Of a DNA stretch of 27,779 nt, positions 1 through 10,534 are shown one piece after another (the first letter of the stretch is position 1; the number at the start of each line of letters is the position of its first letter). Where the stretch lies: NCBI RefSeq assembly GCF_000003605.2, contig NW_003123407.1:323546-351324 (forward strand), read 5' to 3'. This DNA comes from Saccoglossus kowalevskii (lineage: Eukaryota; Hemichordata; Enteropneusta; Harrimaniidae). The position numbers and the translations under genes are program-made. The notes beneath the pieces were generated by a model. The model did no database searches. It worked only from the letters and a program-made list of their open reading frames with translations, and was not told the origin of the DNA.

Positions 1-181
1 AAAAATGTATGATGATTTGTTAGATTTTGTCTAGAAATGAATTGATGGACCTAACAATTCAAAAGATCTTATGAAAATTAATTGGGTGCGTCCCTTGCAT
101 CTCGTAAATTGCAGCCGGAAATACTGCAATATTTCAAATATTTTTTTTGAAATTAATTATATGATCTCCGATGAACTGCAG

Positions 182-328
182 ATGACATACTGAAAATATA
201 TAAGGACCATGTACTTCAAGAAGGCTTGCAGACACTCCATGGGAATAACTTTGTATACCAACTCTGTGGTTCAACGTTTAGTTCAGCAATAACCAGTTTG
301 TTGGCATCTCTTACAAATTCATTCCCAG
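182..328 (+). CDS. Decarboxylase exon A (first in window)
   Basis: Follows CAG at 179-181 and ends before GT at 329. The acceptor tract is weak, but upstream reading is closed by a TGA at 172-174, so the exon must start after it. The frame reads DILKIYKDHVLQEGLQTLHG and then a serine-rich SSAITSLL helix start. The exon enters with two codon bases and leaves with one. This matches the segment before the PLP-phosphate pocket in group II decarboxylases. Confidence 0.8.
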
Positions 329-2245
329 GTACGTCAGTCATTGATTTGTCACACATTCAGCCGTTTACCTTGTGAACACTATTCCACCAGTATATTTTTG
401 TTACATCGTTACTGTTTTTATGTAATTTGTTATCGAAGAGAAAATAACATTCCAAAAAAATGAAAGTAATGTACATTGACACATTTTTAATAAATCGATG
501 TAAAACGTACACCACCTGAATAATCTGTATGTCGAGGTAATTCACAGATTCGTTGCAAACGATGCGACAATAATATAGTGGCTTTTATGAATGCCAAGTT
601 TGAGATATCCCATTGAATGTAATACATGTATTGGTTGCTTTGTGACGCCACTTAACCACGACGTGCATGGGCAGAAAGCGAAAGTGTTATATAATGTTTA
701 GATTAATTTAAAAGCAGATTATTACACTTTCAAAAACATGAACATTAATAACAATTGCAAAAGGATAACAAAATTTTGTAAATTATGGTAGTTGTAATAA
801 AGAACTATGAATTCAGTAAAAAATCGCATGTCACCCAGGTCAAGTTGTATTCACCACCCCGTGACCACACTCTCCTCAATCAACGTGGCGCTTTTGAACA
901 TTAAGCATACTATTGAATTAGTACAAATAATTGCTCAAATTTACACATTCACGAGTTTTTTAAATAAATAATAATAAATTTACCCAAATAAGCCTAACCG
1001 TGTAAATGTCATGCCTTTGTCTTGCAATGATCTTTCAGAAGGAGTAAAATGAAGAGCAGCTCCTTTATGTTGTTCATCCAGGTAGTGGAGTTATATTCTG
1101 CTGGGGGTCTGAATTAGAAAGAGAATTGACTTAAGTGATAGACCATCAATGGCAATCCTTGAAAAGAAATTTGAAGATGTGCGATTTAGGATTTGGCTAT
1201 TTTTTTAATCATAAAAAAGCCGATTTAAAAGAATACTTCTCTCGCCATCAGGTATTGGTGATATGAATATATAATCATTTCCGCTTACATTTCTCTATAG
1301 GAAAGTTTTTGTGCCCTGGCGCAGTACGTTTGGAAAACATAATAATTGAATGGGCAGCAGGACTAATGGGTTTCTCTAAAGGTTATGGGGGACTTATCAC
1401 GTCTGGAGGGTCTCCGGGGACACTCCATGCGGTCACCGCAGCAAGAGAGAATGCTAATGTCTCGGCTAAAGATTACCACAGGTATGCAATGTTCAAATGA
1501 TACTTATTTAATTTCATCCCTGTACACTGTACACTGTATTTGTATCTACAACACCGCACAAATAGCGCCACGCGTGCTGAAAAAAGCAAATAAGAACATA
1601 ACCTCTCAACGACCGGATGTAATATTGTTATCACCATGTATACGTTTGATCATTCACAGAAGCAACCTCATGTATTTATATCCATATCCATATCTATATG
1701 GAAATTTGGCGTGTATATTTACTGTACATGCCAATAAATACCAATCCAGACCATATATAAAAAAGTATTACGATTTGTGCATAGTCTGGAATCTCTGCAG
1801 AATATTTTATAATACAAGAGTAATATTTGTGTATGTATGCGATATTCCGTCAGTGTTTAACATGCCCCCTCTAGTGACGAAGCGCTTTTGTGACGTGAAT
1901 CAATGTATGTGACTCCTTCGGTTCAAGTCTTCTACAATCTAAAATATTAACATTTTGAAAGTCGTTGATTAGATATTTGTTTGTTTAAATATTTATCTGT
2001 CAGCATATAAACAAATTTCATTTGAACATTTCATTTTCATTCAACGTTCAATCTCAACTATTTTTCAAAATGAATGATCATAGAAAACATTAAGCTGCAT
2101 TCCAGACAAATACTTCCTGTTGAGATGTTAAGAAAGATAAAATCCTGTTGCTATGATTCTTCACTATTGCTCGACGGAATAGTTGTTATTTGTTCGTTCG
2201 TTCGTTCGTTCGTTCGCTCGCTCGCCCGTCCGTTCGTCCGTCCAT

Positions 2246-2284
<39 letters not shown>

Positions 2285-2370
2285 TTCATTCATTCATTCA
2301 TTCATTCATTCATTCATTCATTCATTCATTCATTCATCCATCCATCCATCCATCCATTATTCGTTTGCTT

Positions 2371-2405
<35 letters not shown>

Positions 2406-5400
2406 TATTTATTTATTCACGACTACCTTTTATAGCAAAGCATATTAATTAATTAGGATTAGTGATTACGAAAGTTTGAGTTCTTGGATCGCTTTCTAAA
2501 TTTTATGTGTTCGCTTTTGTCAATAAAAACGTCGTCAACGTAATTTTACTTATTATATAGAAGTGCTTCCCGGCGCACAGATCCGTTTTATCAGGGAGGT
2601 AATGACAGTCAAATGCTTGTTGTTATATTTCCAGACTGGTGGTATATGCCACTTTGTGTACCCATGTGTGTCTTCAGAAGGCACTGTTAACCTGTGGCTT
2701 AAAAGAAGCTGTTATACGCAATGTACCCATAGATGATGATTTTATAGTGGATACGGAAGAAATGAGACACATGATAGAAGAGGACTCAAAGGTATATACT
2801 CACATGAGTTATTGTTGTCCGTCATATGATGTTGATTCTCTCCCGTCACGCATCCATTGTTGTCCTGACCTATGGAACCAATGTATTTGGAACTGTTGAA
2901 CGCGATTACGGAGAAATTGAAACATTGTTGAAGGGAAATCAAATCTCCCTCTCAACGAAGTTACGACCGTAATTCACGTCTAAAGACTATTTCAACATTT
3001 GCCCGTAAAACAATTCTATATTCACTTCCAATGGTAAGACAAGATAGACAATAAATGCGACTTACTTACAATAAGCACATTTGTGTGCATACTCGACTGA
3101 AAGTCGCGAGATATTTTGTTGATCATCATACTTACTATCTTGACATGAGTCGTGTGAAGGCAGGTCGAGTCGAATGACAATGCTGCATGTACGTATACAC
3201 AAAGTATCACTATATTTTGTATCATATCAATTAAAAATGATTTTTCTGTGTCGCCTAGTCTAATAATAATTTCGCACTTCGCGCATAACATGTAACTTTA
3301 ATACGGCTCAAAACACATCAAACAGTTCACACACAATGTGTCATTTAATGTCCAGTAAAGCAGGAATACTTCAATGGTCTAAAACTAATCGTTTCATAAT
3401 CAGGCAGGCCTAGTTCCATTTTTGATAGGAGCGACTATTGGTAGAACGGTGAGTGGCTCGGTTGACCCAATTGGCAAATTAGCAGATATAGCGGATGAAT
3501 ACAATATTTGGTTACACGTCGATGCAGCATATGGTGGATTCTTTGTGCTAGTGGAAGAACTCAAGTCTTGTTTCGAAGATGTTCACAGAGCTGACTCTAT
3601 AATTATGGACCCTCATAAAGGTATGTAACCCCAGCTTTCTTACTACTATTCCGGTTTGAGTGTCCCGTTTACCGCAAGTAAGCAATTAGTGATAAACGAT
3701 GCCCGGCGACCAGTGGGTTTTGTTTATGTCATTAAAAGTATCAACATTGTGAAAAGCGCGCGCCGGCGAGTCGAAACAAAAAACACTTCTACTCACTGTA
3801 AACGTGACAAGACATTGAAATACACGAGACGGGAACTGGGAACACAACACACTATGATTCAATTATTTCAATTTTTATTTTTCCTGGTAATTGCATGCTC
3901 AGTGAATACTAATGATATCTCAATGGCGGAGGCATATAGTGTAGTATATTCACATATCTGTATTATAGATTTGCCTAAATTCATAAACAAAATTTCAGTT
4001 CACCAGTCTCCGTAACACATGCAGACTTCCAATGCGATGTAAAATTTGGTACAATTATTGCTTTGTGTGACATGACACAGTGTTATCGTGTTAAGTTCAC
4101 ATCTGAAAAAGTGCAACGTGATTATAAAAACCGTGGCATTCGACAGTGCCAATGGTCAACTTCTTACAACAACTTCTAAATTGCATCGGAGCATGTCTCT
4201 GTAATATGTGGCCTTTTGTCGAGTTTTCGAAACATTGAACAGGCACTAGTTTAGAAATATGGCGCTATCAAAACCAGCTTGTGATGACGAACTTGTCTCA
4301 TCATTAATCTTACTATGGTGAGGACAGATGTAGACCAATCGACGTGAATGCCGTGGACTTGATAGGGATGGGTTGCTGTGGCCTCTAAGCGCCACTACGA
4401 CAGGTAATAAATTACATTGGTCGCATGGAATGTATTCGACACTTATCGCAATGCCGATGAACTGTGGATTGACAAATTCAGGGTTGCTCGCCGTACATCT
4501 ACGTCTGATGTGACAACGATTCATTTCCATGTAGTAGATGGAACGTCACCGTTTACAATAAAAATGGAGCCGTCTCATACCAGTAAGAGTAATCGAATCT
4601 CTACGCGACGTGGCTGAATGTTTCCTGGAAGTGAAAGTCAATTATTATTGTCGAAATATTCATCTATTGCCAGTCCTTGCAAACAAAAAATCTAGAAATC
4701 AGTGCCAGGACTATGCAACGCTACCCAAAGATTAGTACCAGGACTATGGAACGCTACCCGAAGATCAGTACCAGGACTATGGAACGCTACCCAAAGATCA
4801 GTGCCAGGACTATGGAACGCTACCCAAAGATCAGTACCAGGACTATGGAACGCTACCCAAAGATCAGTACCAGGACTATGGAACGCTACCCAAAGATCAG
4901 TACCAGGACTATGGAACGCTACCCAAAGACGTAAGACAAAAGTACGTCTACCGATTGTCAATGGAAATATACATAGATATGAAAAAGAAAGAGTTATGAT
5001 GAATAAGATGAGTACAAGGAAATATATGATAGTCTACAAGAATGTTATGTAAAAATGAAATCATACGAAATAGTGAACAACAGTTTCAGATACAGTCACA
5101 TCTTATTGATTCTAATCCCACTAAGTACATGGTCGATGCAACCGGTAGACGACTTTATAATTTACAATTGCAGACTGACATCGGAATTCTGAATAAATAC
5201 TACAAAGGGAAACTACCAGCTAACTTAGAAATTGCGTACAAGTCGTTCAAGACCATAATTGACAACACGCCGTTTAACTGAAGTAGCCGATGCAGTAGCG
5301 TTGACTAAACATAGAAAAAGTACACCCGTTGAAATGTTAATAGCAAAAAATCCAACCAAATACAGACTGCAGTCGCTGTCCCCTGCTGGTATAAATACAC

Positions 5401-8400
5401 ACCAATGAAGTACGTCGATGTCTCCTGATGTTTCCTTGTCGCCACCAGCCATGCAATATTACCCACAATCGATCCTGTACCCATACTACCCCTATCAATA
5501 TGGATAGAACTCGCCTACACCATTATATCAACCGAGAATGCAAGCTCCTACCAGTACAGCCGTACTACCTCTTTCTACCGATGACCAAGCTCAGTCATTG
5601 CCACTAGAACCACCTCCAGAGAAACCACCACCACCCCATCACCACCACCACCACTGCCACTATAAATAACACCATACTTGGGTCCAGTTCTTTGTTACCT
5701 CTTCTCATGAAGTTATAACGTAATATAACATTTTAAATTATTTATATTGTGTTCATAGTTATAATTCGTATCAGGTGTTACTAGTTACTTTATTTGAATT
5801 GATTTGAAATAATGTACAGATTTAGTTCAACGTTGTGATTCCGTGGAGTAGACAATAATATTAATATATTTTATATATTTTAGTTCTCGTTTAAAATGTT
5901 GTGCTGTACACATTTTTCATGTACTTTCAAAGTTCATTGTTTCAAAAAGTTAAAAAATGAGTATGGCGAAATATACATGTTTCACATTGTATCAGTGTTA
6001 CATTATATCAGTCACGTACCCAGTGAGTTGATGTGTCTTTGTTTTGACTCGCTGGCGCGCGGCTTTCTTTGTTGCCCTGATTTTTGATACTTTTGCTGTC
6101 TTTTTTATACACGGCTGGGCTCTGTGCGTTGTTTATCACCAAGTGGGTACTTGTAGTAAACGGGACACTCAAACCGGAATAGTGGTATAGGTCGCACCCT
6201 CTAGCGCCGAGCGCCTTCGTGACGTTGACACGTGAAATTGAGATACATTTTTGCATGCTCCGCAGTAGCATGAATGTATGTGTAAAGTCGCTAGAATATC
6301 ATCACCCTAATTTTTCCAGCACATTCCGAGGACGTTTTAATTTGTTGGAGTAGAAAGTCTGAAGTTTATGCTTTGAATCACGAACCGCAATTTTTACCAT
6401 TGCCTGGAAAACTATAGCGTAACTGTCATAACCTTGCGCATCTATAGATTGAATTGCAACCCAGATTTAAAAATTGTTTTAAAATCATTCATAATCTTTG
6501 TTTTGTAAACATTTGTACGAATATTTGTCTCAATGTAATACATCAGTATGCATTATTATTTCACAATACCATGGGTTAGATCTTGAAAACCTGACACACA
6601 CAATACTATAAAGTATAAGAGTAGTAAAAGTACAATAAAAGTCCGGTGGTTAAATTGAATACAGTTCACGCATCCAAAAGTTGGTTGCTGATTGCTTAAT
6701 ATGTGTATTTGCACGCGATTTTCCACGCAAAGTCTCAAATAACAGTTGTGTCAATAAGCATAATTATGCAAATTGCGATTTCTGTAATTTCGGTTACTCG
6801 AACATGAAATAAAAAAAATCATGGCATTTCAGGTCTCAAATTGTGCAAAGTGAAAATATAGCAAATATTAAGGTTTCAACAGATAGGTCACATTAGATTA
6901 TAACAATGACTACTAACAGAGCCCTAGATATGCTTCACTACCTATTTTTTCATTAACAGCACTATTCATGCCATTTGGATATAGCATAGTAATCTTGAAG
7001 AATGGTGGACTACTGAAATCATGCTGTGGCATCAACAATGGGTATTTTGATTCTGAATTTCCATCAGAAGACTACCCTATTGATAAAGACCCTCCTGTTG
7101 ATGAAGACTTTCCGGTTGACCTTGAAATTGAAACAAGTGAACCCTTTAGGTAATTTTAGATCACCATAGCGTCTAGTGTCCCTTTTATCATGAAAGGCAA
7201 GGTATTTGAAACACTAAATACAAAGAGGGAAGGAAATCGATCATTTTTTGGGGAAGGTGGTTTAAAATTAAGTCACATGGTTCTCTGCTGTCAGCTATAC
7301 CTCGGATGTAATTTGCGAATAATGTATATTCCGGTTTGAAAACAAAGTATTTGACAAATTTTACACGAGCTAATCTAATATTCTTCAAACGTTATAGTAC
7401 TTTCACGATTCTAAACTAAAAGCTTTGATAAATCGACGGATAGAACGTGTTGTGCACTTAGTATCAAGGCAGTCTCTAATAGTATAATTCGTTATATGTT
7501 GCTTCCAATCAAATATTATTATTATTGAAACATATAGACACTTTCCACTATCTGTTTTGTAACAGGGCATTAGTTTTATGGTTACCATTAAAACTACATG
7601 GTGTTGGAGCATTCAGATGTCTTTTGCAAGAAAAGATCGTCCTCGCAGGTTACCTTTTCAGGACCATAAAAGGTTTGTCTTTAATGTCAGATACATCGCT
7701 TTGCATAATCTCTAAGGGAAATGTAAACCTATATATATTTTATTGAATTTACATGTATATAAATATACAAACCGAATCAGTAACTTATTAACAATTAACT
7801 ACATTTTAGTATTAAAAACGTACATTTATACCATACATGTGACAAACTTATATTCAAAGCATAGTCGCATGAAAATATTCGGAAATGGCCGCCGAAATCT
7901 CATAGAAAGCGAGAAAGCATGTGTTTCGTATTTGCGCGTGACGAACTATCCCTTGGTCGAACTGTATGCATGACATAATGGTCAGCATGTCCGCTAGGTA
8001 TCAGGGTGTAGGAATCCTATAATCATGGTCATATAATACATGCGTTAGGTAGTAACGTCATTTACCCCGACCACATCCCCATCTGTAAGTAAATCAATGG
8101 TTTAAAATAACACTCGTTAATGTATGAACAATTTGATAATATGATACCTGAGTAATTGTTCACAACATAATTATGCATTGATTTGCAGAAATGCCAGGTT
8201 TTCGTGTTGGTCCCTATCCGCAGCTGACCGTTGTACTATTCAGATATGACACTGGAGATAAAACAAAGAATGACAACTTTAACCACAGGCTTCAGAAGAT
8301 AATTATGAGAGACGAGGGTTTCAACCTTTCTGTGAATCTTATCAACGGTGAAGTGTATCTTAGAGCGTGTATAATCAACATGCACTCTGACAGACATGTG

Positions 8401-8457
8401 ATTGACAAGCTCATTACAGCAATTCAAGTGTCAGTCGTTACAACACAGCGAGAATAG
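182..8457 (+). CDS. Group II PLP-dependent amino-acid decarboxylase, 5'-partial, seven exons
   Basis: Exons seen: 182-328, 1301-1481, 2635-2791, 3404-3620, 6960-7149, 7566-7672 and 8189-8457. All introns are GT-AG and every junction keeps one frame, giving about 422 residues to the stop. Family marks in order: a TSGGSPGTLHAVTAAR phosphate-pocket segment (exon 2), HVDAAYGG, whose Asp pairs with the pyridine nitrogen of PLP, and DPHK, whose Lys forms the Schiff base (exon 4). The C-terminal half has FRALVLWLPLKLHGV and EMPGFRVGPYPQLTVVLFRY. Known of the family: fold-type I enzymes that remove CO2 from amino acids (aromatic, glutamate, cysteine-sulfinate or diaminobutyrate). The DPHK-x-LF-x-P-x-G pattern suggests the diaminobutyrate-decarboxylase-like branch rather than classical DDC or GAD, so the substrate is unknown. 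About 60-100 N-terminal residues and the promoter should lie left of the window. No membrane segment or signal peptide is visible in this part. Confidence 0.92.
1301..1481 (+). CDS. Decarboxylase exon B, PLP-phosphate pocket
   Basis: Acceptor TTCTCTATAG, donor AG|GTATGC. The frame reads GKFLCPGAVRLENIIIEWAA and later GGLITSGGSPGTLHAVTAAR. The TSGG-x-x-x-x-L-x-A-x-x-AAR pattern is the family's cofactor-phosphate region. The exon leaves two codon bases, completed to Arg by the next exon. Confidence 0.9.
1865..1898. repeat. Short dispersed motif, copy 1 (intron)
   Basis: A segment starting CCCCTCTAGTGACGAAGCGC and ending TTTTGTGACGT. It resembles a segment at 6191-6222 beginning CACCCTCTAGCGCCGAGCGC. 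Roughly four of five positions agree. It may be a scrap of a dispersed repeat. Confidence 0.35.
2192..2417. repeat. Compound tetranucleotide microsatellite
   Basis: A run of GTTC/GCTC/GTCC units (2192-2242) passes into ATTT (2243-2284), ATTC (2285-2335), ATCC (2336-2357) and again ATTT (about 2370-2417). Neighbouring blocks differ by single-base changes of one tetramer. It lies in a decarboxylase intron. The open frames across it (Phe/Ile/Leu/His/Ser or Arg/Ser) are products of the repeat. Confidence 0.97.
2635..2791 (+). CDS. Decarboxylase exon C
   Basis: Acceptor TATTTCCAG, donor AAG|GTATAT. The frame starts by completing the split Arg codon and reads VYATLCTHVCLQKALLTCGL, then the acidic stretch EEMRHMIEED. 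It corresponds to the His-x-x-x-x-KA segment of the family, where the conserved His stacks on the PLP ring (HVCLQKA here). It ends in phase 0. Confidence 0.9.
3404..3620 (+). CDS. Decarboxylase exon D, catalytic Asp and Schiff-base Lys
   Basis: Acceptor TCAG at 3400-3403, donor AAAG|GTATGT. The frame reads AGLVPFLIGATIGRTVSGSV, then IWLHVDAAYGGFF and IIMDPHK. The Asp codon is 3521-3523 and the PLP lysine codon is 3617-3619, one base before the donor. These are the least ambiguous family residues in the window. Confidence 0.95.
3643..3808 (+). repeat. Left terminal inverted repeat
   Basis: Begins CTACTATTCCGGTTTGAGTG and ends near CTCACTGTAAACGTGAC. It pairs with the reverse complement of 6011-6185, and the match stops abruptly at both inner edges. 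It starts 22 bp after the exon D donor. Confidence 0.8.
4701..4930. repeat. 33-bp minisatellite, seven units
   Basis: Seven head-to-tail 33-bp units built around AGGACTATGGAACGCTACCC, with few differences between units. The period is a multiple of three and no unit contains a stop in several frames, so open frames appear on both strands. They are not evidence of a protein. Confidence 0.97.
5042..5668 (+). pseudogene. Broken coding remnant inside the TIR element
   Basis: Protein-like composition runs across this stretch: a basic and polar part containing KYMVDATGRRLYNLQLQTD, a Tyr/Pro-rich part (AMQYYPQS, LYPYYPYQY) and a low-complexity Pro/His tail. It is not open in one frame and is clearly a fossil. 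I recognise no family. It may be cargo or the element's own old gene. Confidence 0.4.
6011..6185 (-). repeat. Right terminal inverted repeat
   Basis: Its reverse complement begins CCACTATTCCGGTTTGAGTG and aligns with the left end over its whole length with small gaps. It is followed by TA at 6186-6187. Confidence 0.8.
6191..6222. repeat. Short dispersed motif, copy 2
   Basis: Starts CACCCTCTAGCGCCGAGCGC just outside the right inverted repeat. It resembles 1865-1898 in the same orientation. Nothing like it flanks the left inverted repeat, so it is not part of the TIR element. Confidence 0.35.
6960..7149 (+). CDS. Decarboxylase exon E, acidic loop
   Basis: Acceptor TTAACAG, donor TTTAG|GTAATT. 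It completes the codon after the lysine to Ala and reads ALFMPFGYSIVILKNGGLLK, then a segment with three near-repeats (PIDKDP, PVDEDF, PVDLEI), then ETSEPF. The segment falls where relatives carry the mobile catalytic loop; the acidic repeats look longer than usual for the family. Confidence 0.9.
7566..7672 (+). CDS. Decarboxylase exon F
   Basis: Acceptor TTTGTAACAG. I chose the donor GTTTGT at 7673 over GTTACC at 7649. The later donor keeps GYLFRTIK, which fits the family spacing between the EKIVLA helix and the PGF turn, and leaves one base that completes Glu with the next exon. Content: RALVLWLPLKLHGVGAFRCL and then QEKIVLA. Confidence 0.85.
7882..7930 (+). repeat. Dispersed CpG-bearing repeat, copy 1
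   Basis: Contains AAATGGCCGCCGAAATCTCA. It shares 20 of 21 positions with 22572-22592, then weaker similarity to about 7930. It lies in the last decarboxylase intron. Confidence 0.45.
8189..8457 (+). CDS. Decarboxylase terminal exon
   Basis: Acceptor GATTTGCAG at 8180-8188, stop TAG at 8455-8457. The frame reads EMPGFRVGPYPQLTVVLFRY and then the C-terminal alpha/beta domain with VNLINGEVYLRACIINMHS. It ends in TTQRE, a normal family end with no added domain or targeting tail. Confidence 0.92.
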
Positions 8458-8847
8458 CTTATCTCCTAGTGATATAGTTTAAATCCTACCAATTACACAT
8501 TTCAGTGATGACGTAAATGACGTAAAGGGTGACAAGAAATCAAAATAGGTTTGAGCTTAATTGTTTTATATTTATAACAGTTTTATAGCATCGTAGTGAT
8601 CCGATGTTCATATATATGGCGATGGGATTGACAAAACTATGATGGAAACAACACAGGTTGTGTTACAAATAGTAGAAGTGAAAACCAGTGAGCTTGCGTA
8701 CGCACATACCACTGATTATGCGTCTAATAACTTTATTATTATACATATTTCTGATGTAATTGTTTATTACTTGTCCATGCAAATATGGGTATTTGAGCGC
8801 AAAACCCCAAAATTACAGCAAGCTATATCTTACGGTGACAGATATAT

Positions 8848-8853
8848 AATAAA
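8848..8853 (+). promoter_or_regulatory. Candidate poly(A) signal of the decarboxylase gene
   Basis: AATAAA about 390 bp after the stop codon, the first perfect hexamer I found downstream. The 3'-UTR would include two adjacent ATGACGTAA words near 8507-8525. AT-rich DNA gives this hexamer by chance, so support is weak. Confidence 0.3.
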
Positions 8854-8859
8854 TAGCGC

Positions 8860-10530
8860 ATATGCTATGCTTTTGATGTTGCCGTCGACACATGTAACAC
8901 TTACATAGAATTACATTAATCTTACATACATGTACGTGTGCGGTACATCTAAAAAGTGATATTCCTTTTTTAATGACGAAATGCATTAGACAGCTGTAGA
9001 CTATTATTATATTAGGCTAAAGACCCAACCTTGGAGGTCTGATTCTCTCCTATTTTTAGCAAAATTTTGCATTTTTAACGCTATATTATCTAAAAGCTCT
9101 ACATCTGAGAGGTCCTAAATACTTTCCACAAACGTATAGTTACGCCAAAGGTTACGGAGTTAACTAAAATGGCTGTGGTTTTGGAGTGATTTAACACGCT
9201 GGTATGAGGTAGCTATATCTGATTATATACCACTATCCTGTCAAGATGTATTTTATAGATTAATACCACTTAATAGAATTACTTATGAATTACTGTATTT
9301 TACTTGGAAAATGGTACATATCCAAGCAAAATAATTCAGAAACCGTTCTTATCAAATTAGTTTTAATACTTCATACGAGAATTGAAAAATAAGATTTAAG
9401 TCAAAGAAAGGCAAGCACAAACTACTGGCAAATACCAAGAATTTACTTCATTGTGGGCTGTAATTTTTAATCTATTATTATAAGCCAGTAAATAATTAAA
9501 AATACTATCACTTTTCCACCTACCACTATAGATTGTGATGTACTTTTATATTATAAAAAATAAAAGAAATAAACGTTAGCTTGGTACTTCAACCTCACTA
9601 AAGTCTTACAATATCCCTTCCTCATAAACATCTCAAAATTGCCCCCTACCCTGAGGAAATTGCATAAATTTTCCCCTGCCGCACATAATTTTCTTGGATA
9701 AACAAATAATAACATTAGTGAGATCGGAGAGATACACAGAATTCTGTTCAGTTGGTGATATGTTGGTTAAAGGTTGAAGGTAAGGTTTGTCGGTAGATAT
9801 ATTTTTGTCAGCCGCTAGTTTAAATATGTAATTGCTCATTCTTGTTTGCATATATAGTCATCTGATTTACCTGGCACTCACACATTCTGCGAATGATGGG
9901 GAGAATGTTTATTATGCGGAAAATATATCCGGCAGTGTTTAAACAATTCTATCACGTCTATTTCACATACTACTATCATATATCTCACGCATCGCTGTCA
10001 GTACCAACATCCGAAACGTCAGGTCCACATTTGATTATAAACTGTTTCCCAGAATACAGCTCACCAATCGCATAAACAGTTTTAATAATTTTTGACATTA
10101 ATAGTCAAGATATATAGCCAATCGAATAGCAAGGCCATAGGCTGATTCAGTGTTGTTTATACGTGTCATAATCGTGACCGAACTCAGAGAAATAATGCCA
10201 ACTGAATGTTACTAGTTTTATCTGTAATGTTATAAGTCCTAGAATCTATAGTTCTTTTAATAAATAGAATTTCAAGTAAATCCAAATTCACTATATCCCT
10301 AGGATCAATCATACCTAAGTAAAGTTCATACGATCATACGAAATTTGATTACATAGCTATATACGTTGTTTGTGATGTCGGAGTTTCGACTTGTGCATTA
10401 CAATCTTGTCGCTGCGGGGCGTTCTCTATACGTTAGATCGAAACGCAATTCTCCTAGTGTATGTGTGGCAGGGAAGGGAATCATGTGTAATATTTGTCTA
10501 CTGTTTTGTACAGGCTTGTACGGTAGCGGC
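8860..10530. other. AT-rich intergenic stretch, nothing recognised
   Basis: No exon with coding-like composition, no RNA gene and no tandem structure were seen. Short open frames occur on both strands at chance lengths. Confidence 0.5.
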
Positions 10531-10534
10531 ATCT

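Larger units (their letters stand above)
3643..6185. mobile_element. TIR-bounded element in the decarboxylase intron, family unassigned, broken
   Basis: Bounded by inverted repeats of about 166 and 175 bp. The outer 30 positions of the two ends differ at one site, while the inner parts are much more diverged. A TA dinucleotide flanks each end (3641-3642 and 6186-6187), compatible with a TA target duplication. The interior has a 33-bp minisatellite and a degenerate coding remnant rich in Pro, Tyr and His. No transposase, polymerase, integrase or capsid motif is recognisable. The family is open: the TA target suggests a cut-and-paste transposon derivative. TIR decay implies an old insertion. 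The coding part is broken several times over. Confidence 0.65.

Noticed and set aside
1385-1912. A 175-codon frame overlapping the second decarboxylase exon
   Set aside because: It is a shadow in another frame that runs on through the donor into the intron.
2074-2452. Three overlapping frames with Phe/Ile/Leu/His/Ser runs
   Set aside because: Translation of tetranucleotide repeats, not a membrane protein.
4677-5052. Open frames with RTMERYPKIS or LWNATQRSVPG repeats
   Set aside because: Products of the 33-bp minisatellite; several frames and both strands are open for the same reason.
3643-6185. Polinton/Maverick as the identity of the TIR element
   Set aside because: Long inverted repeats invite the idea, but the flanks share only TA rather than six bases, the length is far too short, and no polymerase, integrase, ATPase or capsid motif is seen.
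3656-6271. Similar peptides (SVPFT, LVIN) from 3656-4015 and the reverse strand of 6008-6271
   Set aside because: They coincide with the two inverted repeats, so similarity follows from the DNA match. No evidence that they are coding.
7649-7654. Earlier donor GTTACC for exon F
   Set aside because: Also in phase, but it would delete eight residues from a helix whose length fits the family only with the later donor.
8639-8908. 89-codon + frame after the decarboxylase stop
   Set aside because: Lies in the likely 3' UTR and has no recognisable features; chance open frame.
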